Assembly (NCBI GenBank): GCA_036785325.1
Contig: JAXIVH010000018.1
Location: 2,511,161-2,575,160 of the forward strand
Length of the DNA: 64,000 nucleotides
Direction of reading: 5' to 3'
DNA from: Urophycis tenuis
Taxonomy: Eukaryota; Chordata; Actinopteri; Gadiformes; Phycidae
The first letter of the stretch is position 1, and every line of letters starts with the position of its first letter. The notes beneath the pieces were generated by a model. That model searched no databases and had not been told where the DNA came from. It worked only from the letters and a program-made list of their open reading frames with translations. A program made the translations under genes and the position numbers. This document shows positions 1-17,500 of this stretch, one piece after another.

Positions 1-93
1 AAGTGCATTGTCATTCAGTCTTGAGCTTGTCACCTCAAAACTTTTTCTAAAGTGTACCGGTAATTGGATTACCCCCAAAGAACAGTACCACAC

Positions 94-380
<287 letters not shown>

Positions 381-1559
381 GAATATTACTGGCTCCTCTC
401 TCTCAATCAAGCCCTATGTCAATATTAATAAATGCAGCCTATCAGCTTGCAGCAGGCTTGGTCCAAAGAGCCTATCCATGACCACGCTGGCCTGAGCAAG
501 CCACACCCACTGACAGCTGCTTTATTGTGTGTTGAGTTGGCGAAGCAGCCTTCGTCTCTTTTCTTGGACAGTTCAATAAGTAATCTGCATGTAGGCAGCA
601 TAATGGCTCTAAGTAAGTAAAAGCCCTGAAAATGAAGAAGAGCAGATCACAAGCTGTCAGTGATGTTTTTCAATGATATTATTGTTGTTTTGATCAAAAA
701 CACCAAATAATAAATCAGATTTTTATCCAATTAAAGTTAGCTTATCAATTGGTGGGAAAAAAAAGGAAAACCTTTTCAAGGTAGTAGTAAATAGTAAATT
801 GAAATCTTCTTTGTGGACTTAAATCAACATCTTAAATATATATTCCAGGAGATTGTGTGTCTTGTGTGGCAGCATATTCTTCTAATGTACTGTTTTTATG
901 TTATACTAACTATTGAATTCTATGAACTAAATGCAATGTCTCCCTGAATTCAGAAGATTTTCTTCATTGTTCATTTCAAGTCTCATTTTAACTTGTCTAA
1001 TTTCAGGAAGAAGATGACAGTGCAATACTGTTGGAGGGCATAACGGACACATTCACGCTTAAACGTTGCTTTCTTACAACAAGTAATGTGTTTCCAAAAC
1101 CAACAACATCCCACAAGAGCTAAGCATAGGACTAATAAACAAACCAATAACATAAGTCCAAAGAAATCACACCAGTAAACTAAACCCCCTGATGTAAACA
1201 GAGAAGAAACAACACAGCGTGCCCAGGAGATATAGATAGAATCGGTGTGATTACACCATGACACGCATCAGTAAACACAACCCAGCGAATCCCAGGCCAC
1301 TTTGCATCCTCCACACATCACATTAGAAAAGAAAAAACAGACCAAAAGAGGTTTTTTTTTTTTTTGTCCATGGTGTGTCACACCACTGGAGACACTGGGT
1401 GACATCACACACACATCGCACACACATCACACACACTCCACGTCTGGCAGAAAGGACACACACGCGCACATGGCCCCTCCCTCTGCTAAGATAATGACCT
1501 CCGGGCGCCTGCACCCTCATCCACGCATGTGGAGGTTGGCCGTTACAGGCCGCTGGCGC
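381..1559. other. Non-repetitive stretch, no gene identified
   Basis: This is mostly AT-rich unique sequence without a recognisable coding exon. One minus-strand frame at 983-1264 could encode a hydrophobic segment followed by a Cys-rich tail (listed separately). Short CAC-rich tracts lie near 1410-1440. Confidence 0.5.
983..1264 (-). CDS. Hypothetical ORF with one predicted membrane segment (doubtful)
   Basis: The 93-codon frame carries one strongly hydrophobic stretch of about 25 residues near its middle (motif GLMLLVCLLVLCLALVG). A short tail with Cys-Cys pairs and basic residues follows, as in a single-pass membrane protein. I do not recognise the family. No splice sites, promoter or partner exon stands out, and the frame is short, so it may be chance or a fragment of an old mobile element. 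It should not be treated as a gene without transcript support. Confidence 0.15.
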   Translation of the reverse strand: MSWCNHTDSIYISWARCVVSSLFTSGGLVYWCDFFGLMLLVCLLVLCLALVGCCWFWKHITCCKKATFKRECVRYALQQYCTVIFFLKLDKLK

Positions 1560-1780
<221 letters not shown>

Positions 1781-2415
1781 ATCTCCCTGCATTCTGCTTG
1801 GGAGCACACCGACAATGGGTCTCGTCTGGTGGGGAGCCCCCCGGGCCCCCCCTAGCACCCTAGGTGGGGCAGATGGTGCCCGCAAGCCAAGGCCGCGGCC
1901 GCCGTCATTAGCATGAGAAAGAACAGGCTGCGGCTGTAGGGAGGTTCGGGGGGGGGGGGGGGGGAGGCTGTGGAGGACAGGTACTCTCAGAGTCTCTTCT
2001 TTAATGGAGAACAGAGTGCTGCTGGGTGACTCGTGTGCGGGGATGTAAATGAACCCAATTAGCGCAGTGTAAACGAGGATGGCTGTAACGTTGAGTCGTA
2101 TGAAACGCAACAGCGCTGAACGGTGGCCGTGGACTTGGCTTCACGGGATGTAGTTTTTATTTGGTGAAAAACCCATTTGTTCTGTGAATGTGTATGTCGT
2201 ATACATATATTGGCTCATTTTATTTAGCATAAACTGGAATATATTGAGATTCATGGGATCATATGACATATATAATTCAGTCTTCTTCCCTGCCATTTGG
2301 AAGATAAACATGCCTTCAGTTGAGTGTAATTTGTTGCCATGGTTTAGTTGTGGCATAAATGTGTAATACAATCATACATGTGTGATACAATAATACACAT
2401 GTGCGTTTGTGTGAG

Positions 2416-2570
<155 letters not shown>

Positions 2571-2830
2571 GCTACTACTTTTAGACTAAGGGTAGGCCAT
2601 AGCATACCATTGATAAAGCTTTGTCTCCCTCTAGCGGAGTGAAGTCACATCACTGTAAAACTCTCAGAAGTTTGTCAGCAATGACAGACACGGAGTTTAA
2701 TACAAGTCCGATTGTATGCAGTTAAATTTCTCTATATATATTATACATTTTCATAAACGTTTAAACAAATCATCGATAAGTGTGTGACTCAGTAAGCTAT
2801 CTCTCTCACACACACGCACGCGCGCACACT

Positions 2831-2832
<2 letters not shown>

Positions 2833-2925
<93 letters not shown>
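2833..2925. repeat. (CA)n microsatellite upstream of mepce
   Basis: Pure CA repeat of about 90 bp, preceded by a short ACGCACGCGC tract. It lies just upstream of the probable mepce promoter region. Confidence 0.95.
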
Positions 2926-2928
<3 letters not shown>

Positions 2929-2969
2929 GTATGTCTATTTTAACTATTTATTTATAACTATATCAGCAC

Positions 2970-3352
2970 CACCAGACTGGAGAATTTGGCGCGGGTAAGC
3001 GGAGACCCATCTTAGACACATCCCACTTGTGAGTGCGGAAGGCGGCCGGATGCGCCGCCATGCCCGACTAGCAAAACGGAGTAATTTATTCATCCACGGA
3101 CCTGCCTGGGAGACTCTGGATTAAGACGAGGAGTTCTCCGGAGGAGTGACTGAGCAGGGCACTTTTGTGACGAGCCAGAGAGAGAGGGAGAGAGAGAAGC
3201 AGCTCTGAAGCACGGACACCTAACAGTGCACGGTGTACAGTGTGTGCTGGTCTGTTGATAATATACGGTGGTGGTTTGCGTTAGCCGCGCTAACGTTAGC
3301 TCCAGCGAGAGAGTGGATCGGTGACAGTCGACAGGAGGCGTGGGGAGCCGAG
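2970..3352 (+). promoter_or_regulatory. mepce: Probable mepce promoter and noncoding first exon
   Basis: GC- and CpG-richer sequence appears here after a long AT/repeat stretch. A good 5' splice site (GAG|GTGAGA) falls at 3352/3353. The matching acceptor (TTTGACTTTCAG) ends at 3780, 54 bp before the mepce start codon at 3835. I infer that 2990-3352 holds the start site and an untranslated first exon. No TATA box was identified, and the exact start site cannot be set from sequence. Confidence 0.55.
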
Positions 3353-3834
3353 GTGAGAGACTGTTATTTTGATTTTCCATTTATTATTCGCTGCGCTTAG
3401 CAAATCGCGTCATTTGCCGTGTGACCTAAAATGGAAAAAATGCACTTGGCAGTGAAAAAGGCAACATAGATGAGAGGAGGGGTCTGGCCGTTATGATCGC
3501 TGTGTGTTAAACTTGAAGCGTAACGTTTAGTCTACGTTGTGTGGAGTCTTCCTTCGGCCCGCTCCTGCTAGTGTAGAGAGTTGCTCAGCGCTAACACGAT
3601 AGCCAGTTAACTGTAGCATTATCTTCTCCTTAACTCCAGTGCTCAGTCCGTTAAGCTCTTGTATTGCATGAGCTCTGGTCTGTGCATGCACCGCAAGTTT
3701 GTGTGAAGACGGCGTAGCTTTGTTTATTGATTAGAAAGTCCACTTTTTATTAACACTCTCGTGTTTGCTTTGACTTTCAGTTCCACAGAGGCTTCCATGT
3801 ATGCATCAATATTTGGACATTAGTCATTATAAAA

Positions 3835-8451
<4,617 letters not shown>

Positions 8452-9770
8452 CCGCACTGCCTTGAAGATCCTTGAGGATATTTTGAATGTGAGTGAGTCC
8501 CCTACCGACGTCGTACATATTAAGGCTACAAAGACCTGGACCAGGATCAGTGAGACCCTGACCGCTACGAGACCCCCCCCCCCCCCCCCCCCCCCACCCA
8601 GAGCACAGAGATGGAGACGTGGACGGAGACCAGGACCAACGTTTGGAGATCTTTTTTTGCAAAGATCGAGTCCCCTCATCGAGAATTAAAGGTTTCAAAT
8701 TCTTTACGGAAGTCTGACTTTAGATCAAACTAAATTGATCTTCCTTGCTGTGGACAGTTTTTAATGACCACCTTGAACCCGATTCCATTATGGGTATTTC
8801 AATGTTTTTAGTATATTAATTACTCGACACATTTGATGTTTTTGTAAATTAAGTTTTGGCATGGTATTGCTGATGTTTTCTTGTTTTTCGTTTTTAGTTT
8901 GGTGTCATCAGAACAACTTCAGTCTTTCTATCACATTAAATGTACAAATGTATAGAAATTATTATTTGTTGTTGTTGGAGACTAAAGTGTATCTGGGATT
9001 CATCAGAGATGTCAGACTTCATAAGGCTAAACTATTTATGTCTGAATAACACTCCAACATTGTGAATTTTTTTTAATCTTACCCTCTGTCTACTTGTATA
9101 GACGAGTTATACCTAGAGATTGACAGTTAAACTGCTCAACAGGGAATGACTATAAATTAAGAATATTAACATGGTTTTGAGGGGGTTTCTTCATTGAAAT
9201 TATTAAACAATCTTAGGGTACATTTATTTACAATTTCTATTTTTTTGTAAAAAGAATCAAATGCGTAAGTTAAACCCAATTTCATTACATGCAATTGGGT
9301 TATGATGACACCAAAGCATTGGTTCAGCCAATCACTATTGGCTGACCTTTATGATTATTAAACAGAAGAAAACATCAGCAATGGGCTTTTCCTTTCCAAA
9401 GCAAAGCCATATCTATCCTATATGATATCCCATGACAACTCAGAGATGTTTCACTCTGCAAAGCATTCTGACCACCTGTGGTCTGTTTATTGGCTTTTCA
9501 TGTATCCAACCCAACATTTGAAGTCTACGTTTAAACTGTCACACACTGGAAGTTCTCCCATGTTTAGTCATGTTGTAGCCACATAGGCTCTTACTTTGAA
9601 AATATCCAAAAATAAATAAAATGACAAAATTATACAAACTCATTTTGAAAATTCGGTAGCCATGGTTCATTTTTGGTTGACTTGTTAAAATGGAAAGTTA
9701 TGACAGAGTTCAGACGTCATGAGGGATCATTTTGTTTCCCTTTTATGAAAAGTGATTGATGTAATAAAGT
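8452..9770 (+). other. mepce: mepce 3' untranslated region (probable)
   Basis: AT-rich sequence follows the mepce stop (TGA 8449-8451). It holds a poly-C run at about 8574-8595 and candidate polyadenylation signals AATAAA at 9611-9616 and 9763-9768. No exon-like sequence was seen. The end of the transcript is an inference. Confidence 0.5.
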
Positions 9771-12583
9771 TTTGTTTTATAACTTTTGTTATGCTTTTGA
9801 ATATGTTGAACGTTTTTGTTGTCATGTCAATTGTTATTGAATTTTCATCCTGTTTTCATGTTTGCTGCCAATGTTGTAGGTCAGAGTTCTTATACCAAAG
9901 CTTATCTGGCTCTGTTAATCAATATATTACATACGATTCTAAATGCTCCCTGCCCCCGCCAGTTTTTTTTTTTTCGTTAACTCATTTTACAAAGTGGTTG
10001 ACATCTTAAGACAGACTTGAGTCTCTTAAATATTCATTTCATGCCGAATCTTTCAAAAACACAAGTACCCTTTCTTAATCATTTCGACCTGTTAAAATAT
10101 TTTTCTTACATAAATCATATAGGCAATATTTAGGCCACATGTCTGTTAAATAACAGAGTACATATAATTTACAAATTTAAGTATATGATGTACTGATCTG
10201 TCTACAGAGTTTATCCCACCCCAAGTCAGGACAACGCCCCCCCCCCCCCCCAACTCTTAAGACAATCTGATTCTCAGGCTCAGATAAAGTTAAAGCCCTA
10301 TTTTTGCCATTCAAGATCAATTTAAATAGCTTTTTTTTTGTTTTATTGCAAGACTAACTGTTTTATGAAGCTCATTTTGTTAGCTTCCAAACCTGTGTTC
10401 TCATGTTCCTGGTTGGTCTATTCAGGAAGGCCAAATGTGAGATGGAGCAGGTGTTTATTTGAGTGTCATATAGTCTTCATCGTTGTTTAAGAGAAAGATA
10501 AAATGTTCTTTTATTAATCCCAGATGGATTAATAAAGATGTTCATTGCACTGATATGATTGTGGGAATTCATATTTTCTTTGTAACTGTAGATGACATTT
10601 ATGAATTGACAGTTTTCTGCGTGGCGCTTAATTAAACAGATAACATTCAGAATTTTAGCATCCCTGGCAGCTTGGTCACACAGAGTGTGACTGGTTAGAT
10701 TCCAGAGCCATACAATTTAATGGCCTTTGTGTGTCAGAAATGTTGTCAATTCATAAATTCTGTCTACGGCAGCTTATGACTGCGCTTTAAACAAGCACCT
10801 TAACCTGATAAAAAACGTTTCTTTTGGAAAGTCTTTTCGGTAAACATGTTTTTATTTACATGCCTCAAAGAGTCTTTTAATTAGAAATTATTAAAATGAT
10901 CTCCTGTGTTATCGTCTACTGTGGTTAGTCATGCATAGGCTGTACTTAAAACTATACTTTGTTCAATTCATTTTTTTGTAATGCTTTGATTCTTGCAATA
11001 TGTAATGTTATATTTGAGATATCAAATATGAGAATGTTATTGCTACTCAACACACCCACCTGATCAGTGAGAGGTTTGAGACCCACAGCACCATCTAGTG
11101 AGGGAGGGACAGAAGCTCACACTGCAAGTCAGAGGCCACATCTAACTGCACTTCCTACACAACACTACGCACCCAGTCTTACACACTTCTTTTCATGTAC
11201 TTCAGGAACTGATTCAAAAATAGAAGTGTGTGTGTGTTACCGACTTGTTTGACGCCACTAATCTTGCTCATTCTTGCCAAGCACCATCTGAGGAGTGCTT
11301 CTGGTGCAACAAAGGAGCCCACGTGTCCCTCGGGTGGTGAATGATAGACAGCCAGTGTGTGAACAGCTCTTGAACTCCCATTGAATACTGTTCTGGGTTC
11401 GAGCCCCAATGTCAGCTGCCGACCACCTGTCTGATTCCTTTAGCAAGATGAACTCACCTCTACCTGCTCCTTAATGACCTGCATCCGGATGCACTGTGGT
11501 CACGTTGGCTACAAATGTTCAGAAGGTACCAGAATCATTCAGGAACTGTGTCCCACAAGTTAAAATTCATGCAGTTGTGTGCGTTGTGGTGTAATGTGGC
11601 GTAGTGGTGAGTGGCTTCTCATGGCTTCAGATGTTTTCATGTTGATGACACCCCGCCCCGCTCCTTGCTGTTCATTCAGTGATCAGACGAGGACGATCGG
11701 CTTCGTGTAAACAGCTTTGTGTGTACGTGCGCTCCATTGTGGCCGTGCCGCGCTGTGCATGAATAACACAGATTCCACCCGCACCACAATAACGCGCACC
11801 CGATGCTGCGCACAAAGCGGCCGCTGTGTTGACCGACGGCCCGTCATCCCAGCGTTACCCTGCACAGAGCCAGCCAGGGCAGCCCAGCATCTTCACGCAC
11901 AGAGGTTAGCTCACTGTTAGAATGAGTTTGTTGCTAAGGTTTAGGTGTTTGTGTTAAATAAGGGATTGGGGAATAATTCGAGAGTTTTAGGATTGACATT
12001 GCCCCTGGTTGTGTAAAAATACGTGGTTTTAAATTGTTTGTGTATTGCTTGTTTTAAATGACTTGATCGTGATAGTGCAATACTCTGCTAAGTCAAAGGC
12101 CACTCTGACTCGAATTATGTTAAGTTCATTTATCTTGTTTGATGAATTACATTTCAATCCATAAAGTGTATAATTTTACGCCAGTTTGCTTCAAACATAA
12201 CAACTAAAAGTACAGGACTTGTATCAGCACCTTTAAGTTTTTAATTTAATACAACTGTGAGAAAAGTGTTTCTTTGCCATGCATTTATTACCAGCAAATA
12301 GTTATAGAATGCAAAACTAACATTGTTGTAGCCTAAATTCTACATTACAGAACACCTTTCTCCCTATGAATTAAATTGCAAATATGTTAAATATAATATA
12401 ATATAATAATAATGTAATGTGAAATAACATAGTAACACTTGTCGTAAGTCATAAAGTTAAATCACATCAGGTGCACTGCACACACGGCTTAAAATGATTG
12501 TATGCATTCCACAAGTGAAGCAATTTACATCATCCATTTGTTCAGATTATCCTGCAGGATTAATGCAGGATACGCCCGGGATG
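9771..12583. other. Intergenic, no gene seen
   Basis: AT-rich unique sequence covers 9771-11040, with a poly-C run near 10238. At about 11270-11430 there is a SINE-like stretch with a box-B-type motif (GGGTTCGAGCCCC). At about 11640-11900 there is a GC- and CpG-richer block without an open frame of note. No convincing coding exon was found on either strand. Confidence 0.5.
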
Positions 12584-13214
12584 CTAAAACCGCACGGCAC
12601 AGCACCTGTAAACAAACAACAACCACAAAGTCAACAACACAATTTGCATCTGCAGTCCTGCACACAATATGACCCACTGATGCATCCTGCCGATGATTAC
12701 CGCACACGTTTTCAGATATTCACCAATCCAATTTCAACATGCCTACATCTCCACGTCCCAGTGTTTGTAGCGACGTGACCTTCAGTGGGTCTTTGGGGAG
12801 GACCCACCTGTATCTCCGTGGACAACCGTGGTGTCCAACGATGTACTCGTAGGCGTAGCAGAACCGTCTGCAGAGTCCTCTGTAGCCACACGTCCAGTGC
12901 TGCACCTCAGCATCCTCTGTCGCTGTCAACACCATGAGCCAAAACATCACAGTGGAAAAACATGTTGATGAAGTCTGGAATACCACATGGACAATGGGTG
13001 TGTTCTTCATCACGTGTCAGTTGATTTGTTTTCATGAAGTAGGCCTCCAGAGGTTTTCTGTCATCTCCAGAGTTGGCTAAATCTCAAAATATTATTCATC
13101 AGCAATTTGTTGTTTTAACCACCTAAATATATATTTTTTAACATTCTAAGAAGAGAAGTGTGAACTGTGGGACTGTGGGAACAACTGCACTATTCTCGTG
13201 AGCAGGGTGTATGT

Positions 13215-13247
<33 letters not shown>

Positions 13248-13317
13248 GTCCTGTCTCACCCTCTCCGGTCGACAGCATCAGCAACAGGACCAGCACCAGC
13301 AGTCGAACCCTCCTCAT
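12584..13317 (-). CDS. Beta-defensin (three short exons, antimicrobial peptide precursor)
   Basis: A secreted antimicrobial peptide of about 64 residues. Exon 1 (13317-13260) starts MRRVRLLVLVLLLMLSTGE, a signal peptide with a basic N-terminus and a Leu-rich core, and ends at a GTGAGA donor. Exon 2 (12922-12808) follows a TTGACAG acceptor and encodes an acidic propiece and most of the mature peptide, with motifs CGYRGLCRRFC and GHHGCPRRYR. Exon 3 (12605-12584) follows TTTACAG and adds RCCAVRF-stop. Phases agree at both junctions (1 and 2). The six cysteines follow C-x5-C-x3-C-x11-C-x5-CC, the fish beta-defensin spacing. The signal / mature / CC-tail exon division is that of fish defb genes. 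A (CA)n run lies just inside intron 1 and another lies upstream of the start codon. No frame break was seen. The paralogue number cannot be assigned from sequence alone. Confidence 0.93.
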
Positions 13318-13326
13318 GGTGGAGGG

Positions 13327-13362
<36 letters not shown>

Positions 13363-13470
13363 CCGACCGCTCAGTGTTCAGACAGCGGGGTGCTCCACGC
13401 CACCACAGTGAGGCATTTATTTATAATGAGAGCCGCAGGGGAGGGGTCCCGTGATGCGCTCTGTCCGGGA

Positions 13471-13502
13471 CCACAACAACAACAACAACAACAACAACAA
13501 CA
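13471..13502. repeat. (CAA)n trinucleotide repeat
   Basis: About ten tandem CAA units in the sequence upstream of the defensin gene. Confidence 0.9.
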
Positions 13503-13509
13503 GCACGAG

Positions 13510-14440
13510 TTATTTGTGAATGTTGCTGTCAACACGCGTCATGCGTCTGGTGTCCGGCTGGCATCCTCACCGGTGGGCTGGGTCCACTTAGAGGTGGGCT
13601 CTCGGCTGTCTCCTGTACACACAAAATATATGTTTGTTTTTACTGTGATTGTGCTCCATCATGGGAAATGTGTCATGGAGGAATAGACTCATATTTCATT
13701 CACTCAGGTCCGTTATTTGAATTGTTTGTGTTGCGGGCTACTCACATGAAGCCTTGTCACTGGACCGAGGCCGTTCAAATCAAATCAACGATAAAATGTC
13801 ACTATCAACAGCTATTTTAAGCCAAGATAGGCACACTGATTAAGCCGCTGTTCAATTTAAAACCTATCTGTTATCTGTGTAGATATGTGGCGTCCAGGCT
13901 GGTTCAGACGGTAGTGTCATCTGTGGAGCGCTTGTCTGGACATGTTCATGTGATACTGCTGATGCTGTTAAAGTACATTTTAACTTCACAAAACACACAG
14001 TTCCAGTGACGCAGGGACTTTTGTTAACTGAACAAACAGGCTGTTTCACAGACAGGTGTACGTGTATAGTGTGCCCTCTAGTGACTCTGACAGGCAAATA
14101 ATAAACGAATTGTGTGGTTTACAGAAGAAGCATTTGTCTTGCCTATGATACTAATATTGCTACCAATATGTATAAAGCAACCCTGTTCCAGTTGTGAAAT
14201 TAGCCAATAGTTATTGTTATTAATATAATATAATATAATATAATATAATATAATATAATATAATATAATATAATAGATTATTTCTCAAACACATTGATAT
14301 ATCTAAGTCAAAATCATTAAAGTCAGAAAATATCGTAATTTAATGAAACCATAACATTTTAAACCGAAAAACTACAACTAACGCTGGATAAATTCTACAT
14401 CGAGTAAGAGTTACCGGTAGATCAGCTACGTGATTGTAAA
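13510..14440. other. Intergenic spacer between defensin and spag7
   Basis: No exon was recognised. It contains the (TAATA)n microsatellite at 14222-14275 and otherwise unique AT-rich sequence. Confidence 0.5.
14222..14275. repeat. (TAATA)n pentanucleotide microsatellite
   Basis: About ten tandem TAATA units. Confidence 0.95.
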
Positions 14441-14577
14441 CCCTCCAACCAGAAGGTGGCAGTATACCAGCATATACTTCGCTGTACAACCCAATTCAAC
14501 CCAGCGAAAATAAACTACGGCCAGAAAGTCGCGCATGCCCAAAACCGTCGGTAATGCTACTTTTCCAAGATGGCGGA
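14440..14577 (+). promoter_or_regulatory. spag7: spag7 promoter-proximal region with NRF1-like and YY1-like sites
   Basis: GCGCATGCCC at 14531-14540 is one base from the NRF1 palindrome. CCAAGATGGCGG at 14565-14576 matches the YY1 consensus and contains the start codon, a layout common in housekeeping promoters with very short 5'UTRs. CCAGAAGGTGGCA near 14450 resembles a CTCF core with a mismatch. The sites are seen in the sequence; their function is inferred. Confidence 0.5.
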
Positions 14578-17500
14578 CCTCTTAGGCTCAATTTTAAACT
14601 CGATGGAGAAACCTCCGACTGTCGGCGACAAGGAAAGCCGACGAAAGGCCCGAGGTACACTCTCTCGACAGCTTGTAGTACTACTCCTGTTGAAAGCACA
14701 CATTTACGTATCAGTCATATTATATCAGAATGTGGATTATTAAAAGGGAGACGAATTGTTTTTCTCGTCCGCTGATTGGCCAAGCCAGCCTTCATCAGGC
14801 TCACGTCGATTCTTAGTCCCGCCTTAAATTATTAAAAGACTTGTGTAGGTCAACATGCACAACACACCTGTTAACTTAGTTCAACATAAATATGGATGCA
14901 AAAGACACTGACATAACCTATGCATACACGTTAGTTTCTTTAATGCATATATTTTACTGTCAAATCACATACTAAGTAAGATGCACAATTGATGGTCTCT
15001 TAATGCGTGCTTACATTGCATATTGCATGTTCATTACTAATTAAAACGTTACAAGAGCATTATTTGTATACAGGATAGCGGTTACCATAAGTGCTTAACA
15101 TAAAAAAGCCCTAACAGATAGTTTACATCGTCTTTTTAGAGCAAGCAGCCAGAATGAAGAAGATGCAAGAGGATGAAAAGAGAAAGAAAGCTGACTTTAG
15201 GAAAAAGGTGAGGTCTATCATCCATCCATCGTCTATGAATTGCAAATTAATCTTTAAAGGTGAAGTGTAGAATTTAGTTGCCTCTAGTGTTGAATGTGCA
15301 GATTGTAACCAACTGAAACTACATTTCTAAATTGTACAGTTGTATTTAGATATTGGTCTGTGAAACAATTGGTCATAGCTCACTACTAAGATGGCAATTA
15401 TGACTGTAAAGGGGCGGTCAGGGCTCCTCTGCGTCCTCGAAAATCTGGGTTTAAATCGTAGTTTTCCAGTAATGAAAAACATGGAAAATCCATGTCCAAA
15501 TTAATCAAATGTCCTGGAAAAAGCTAGAACATGTCATGGAAAATGGAGACATTACACTAAAATACATATTTAAAGTTTCATGGGCTATGTTCAGTTAACA
15601 ACTAAAAGTGTCTGTCAAATGTAATGAGCCACTTTGTAATGCTTTTTGAGGAGATACGTGTGTGAGGTGTCGGTGAGCATTCTAATGAAATATCAATCAC
15701 CGACTGAAACGCTACTATTATAAAACTAAGAACAACACAATAGAAGTTTAATACAAATTGGCTACTTCAAGACTTGAGCGTGTGAGAGGGGGATTGGCAT
15801 ATCTTTAAAAAGAAAATTGCACATTCAAGTCCTCCACACTGCTAAACCAAATTGATGCAAAGATATTGTTTTGAATAAGGATAAAGAATAGATGCAAACT
15901 ACCATGGGTCAGGATCTTTGCATTGGGGTTGTCACAGTAATCATCTCTCATATTTGAGCTTCCTGTAGACTTCTTTTCATCAAGAGTGCCTGGAATGGAA
16001 AATCAAACCAAGTCCTGAAGAGAAGGCCTCAATCAGAGGAATGTCATTCATTTTGTTTTGCCACAGCGCCGTCCCAAACGAGTCCCCACTGCAGTTCTTA
16101 GTATGAATATGAAGTAATTTGCCAGCTGGGGATGATCTCCATGAATAATCATGCAATGCTTTGTACATGAAAATACCTTGTAGTCGCATCCTTAGTTAGG
16201 TGGAGGTATAAAGTTCTGTGAATGCAACAAATTCCTGCGTTCATTTTGCTATGATATTCTAAGGTGCCTTGTTTGTTTTTGGGTGATTATATCTGAATAC
16301 ATAATTGTGTTTAAAGTTTTACGAGATTAAATGAGGGCGAAAACCATATGCTCGAATACGCAACGCTAACAGCCTGTTTGTTTATTGATCAGGAGACCAG
16401 GGAAGAATGTAATGAGGCACTTTGTTTGAAATGATGGACTTTATCTTGTTTCTAGATTGTAGCGCTTGGGGCAGTTTGCTTATTTGATTAAATTATGTTC
16501 TATAGTGATTCATGCTCTTTTTGGGTTATATCTTGCTGACTGCACTTCTTTTCGCCTTGGGCCAAAGCATCATCCAAATAAATCTTATATAATGTAATGT
16601 AATGTCACGTCACTGAAGTTCGTTTGCAGTTGTCATTATTTAACAAAATAAGCTTGTCACGTGGTAATGTCTGATTTGGTTGTCAACAGAGTACTCTATG
16701 CCAGTTTCACCAAAATGTTGTCATTGATCAATTGTGTATACTTTCTTTCAAAGGTGGTGTATGGATCTTAAACATGCTCCATGTATATTTTATGTGTCCT
16801 TAACATGTTGCATGTGTAGTTTATGTATCTTACTCATGCTACAGGTGTGGTGTATGTATATTTTCATGCTACATGTATGGTTTATGTTCTGCAGATGGAG
16901 AAGGAGGTGTCAGATTTTATTCAGGACAGTACGCAGCCCAAACGAAAATACACACCCATGGGGAAGATAGAAAGAAGTATCCTGTAAGTACCAGTATGGT
17001 ACCATTACCATATGACAACAACTCATCAACAACTCAACACTCAAATGAGTGTTGAGTTGTTGATGACACAGCTCCCATAGCTGTGTCTTGGTTTGTCCAA
17101 CCCAGCTAAGTGCATGCAAACTGCCCTGGCTAGATTGCTTTCTTGCTTGCTTTTCACAAACAATGTTTCTTGTTTTTTCAAAAGTATTCGTATAATTTGC
17201 ATATGGTCCTTATTTTACTAGTGTCCTCTAAACTAAAAATCCTCTTGTGTGTGGTTCCTCCAGACATGATGTTGCGGAGGTGGCTGGGCTCGCCTCCTTC
17301 TCCTTCGGGGAGGACGAGGAGAGTCGCTATGTCATGCTGTTCAAGAAGGTGGGTGTACGACCACGTTTGTTTTGACGGTGGATGGATGAATAGAACACTT
17401 CTTTACCTCATGGCCACTCACAGAGCTTTGCAATGAGTGCCTCGCATTACTGCACACACACTCACCCATTCATACACACACATTCACCCACTCATACACA

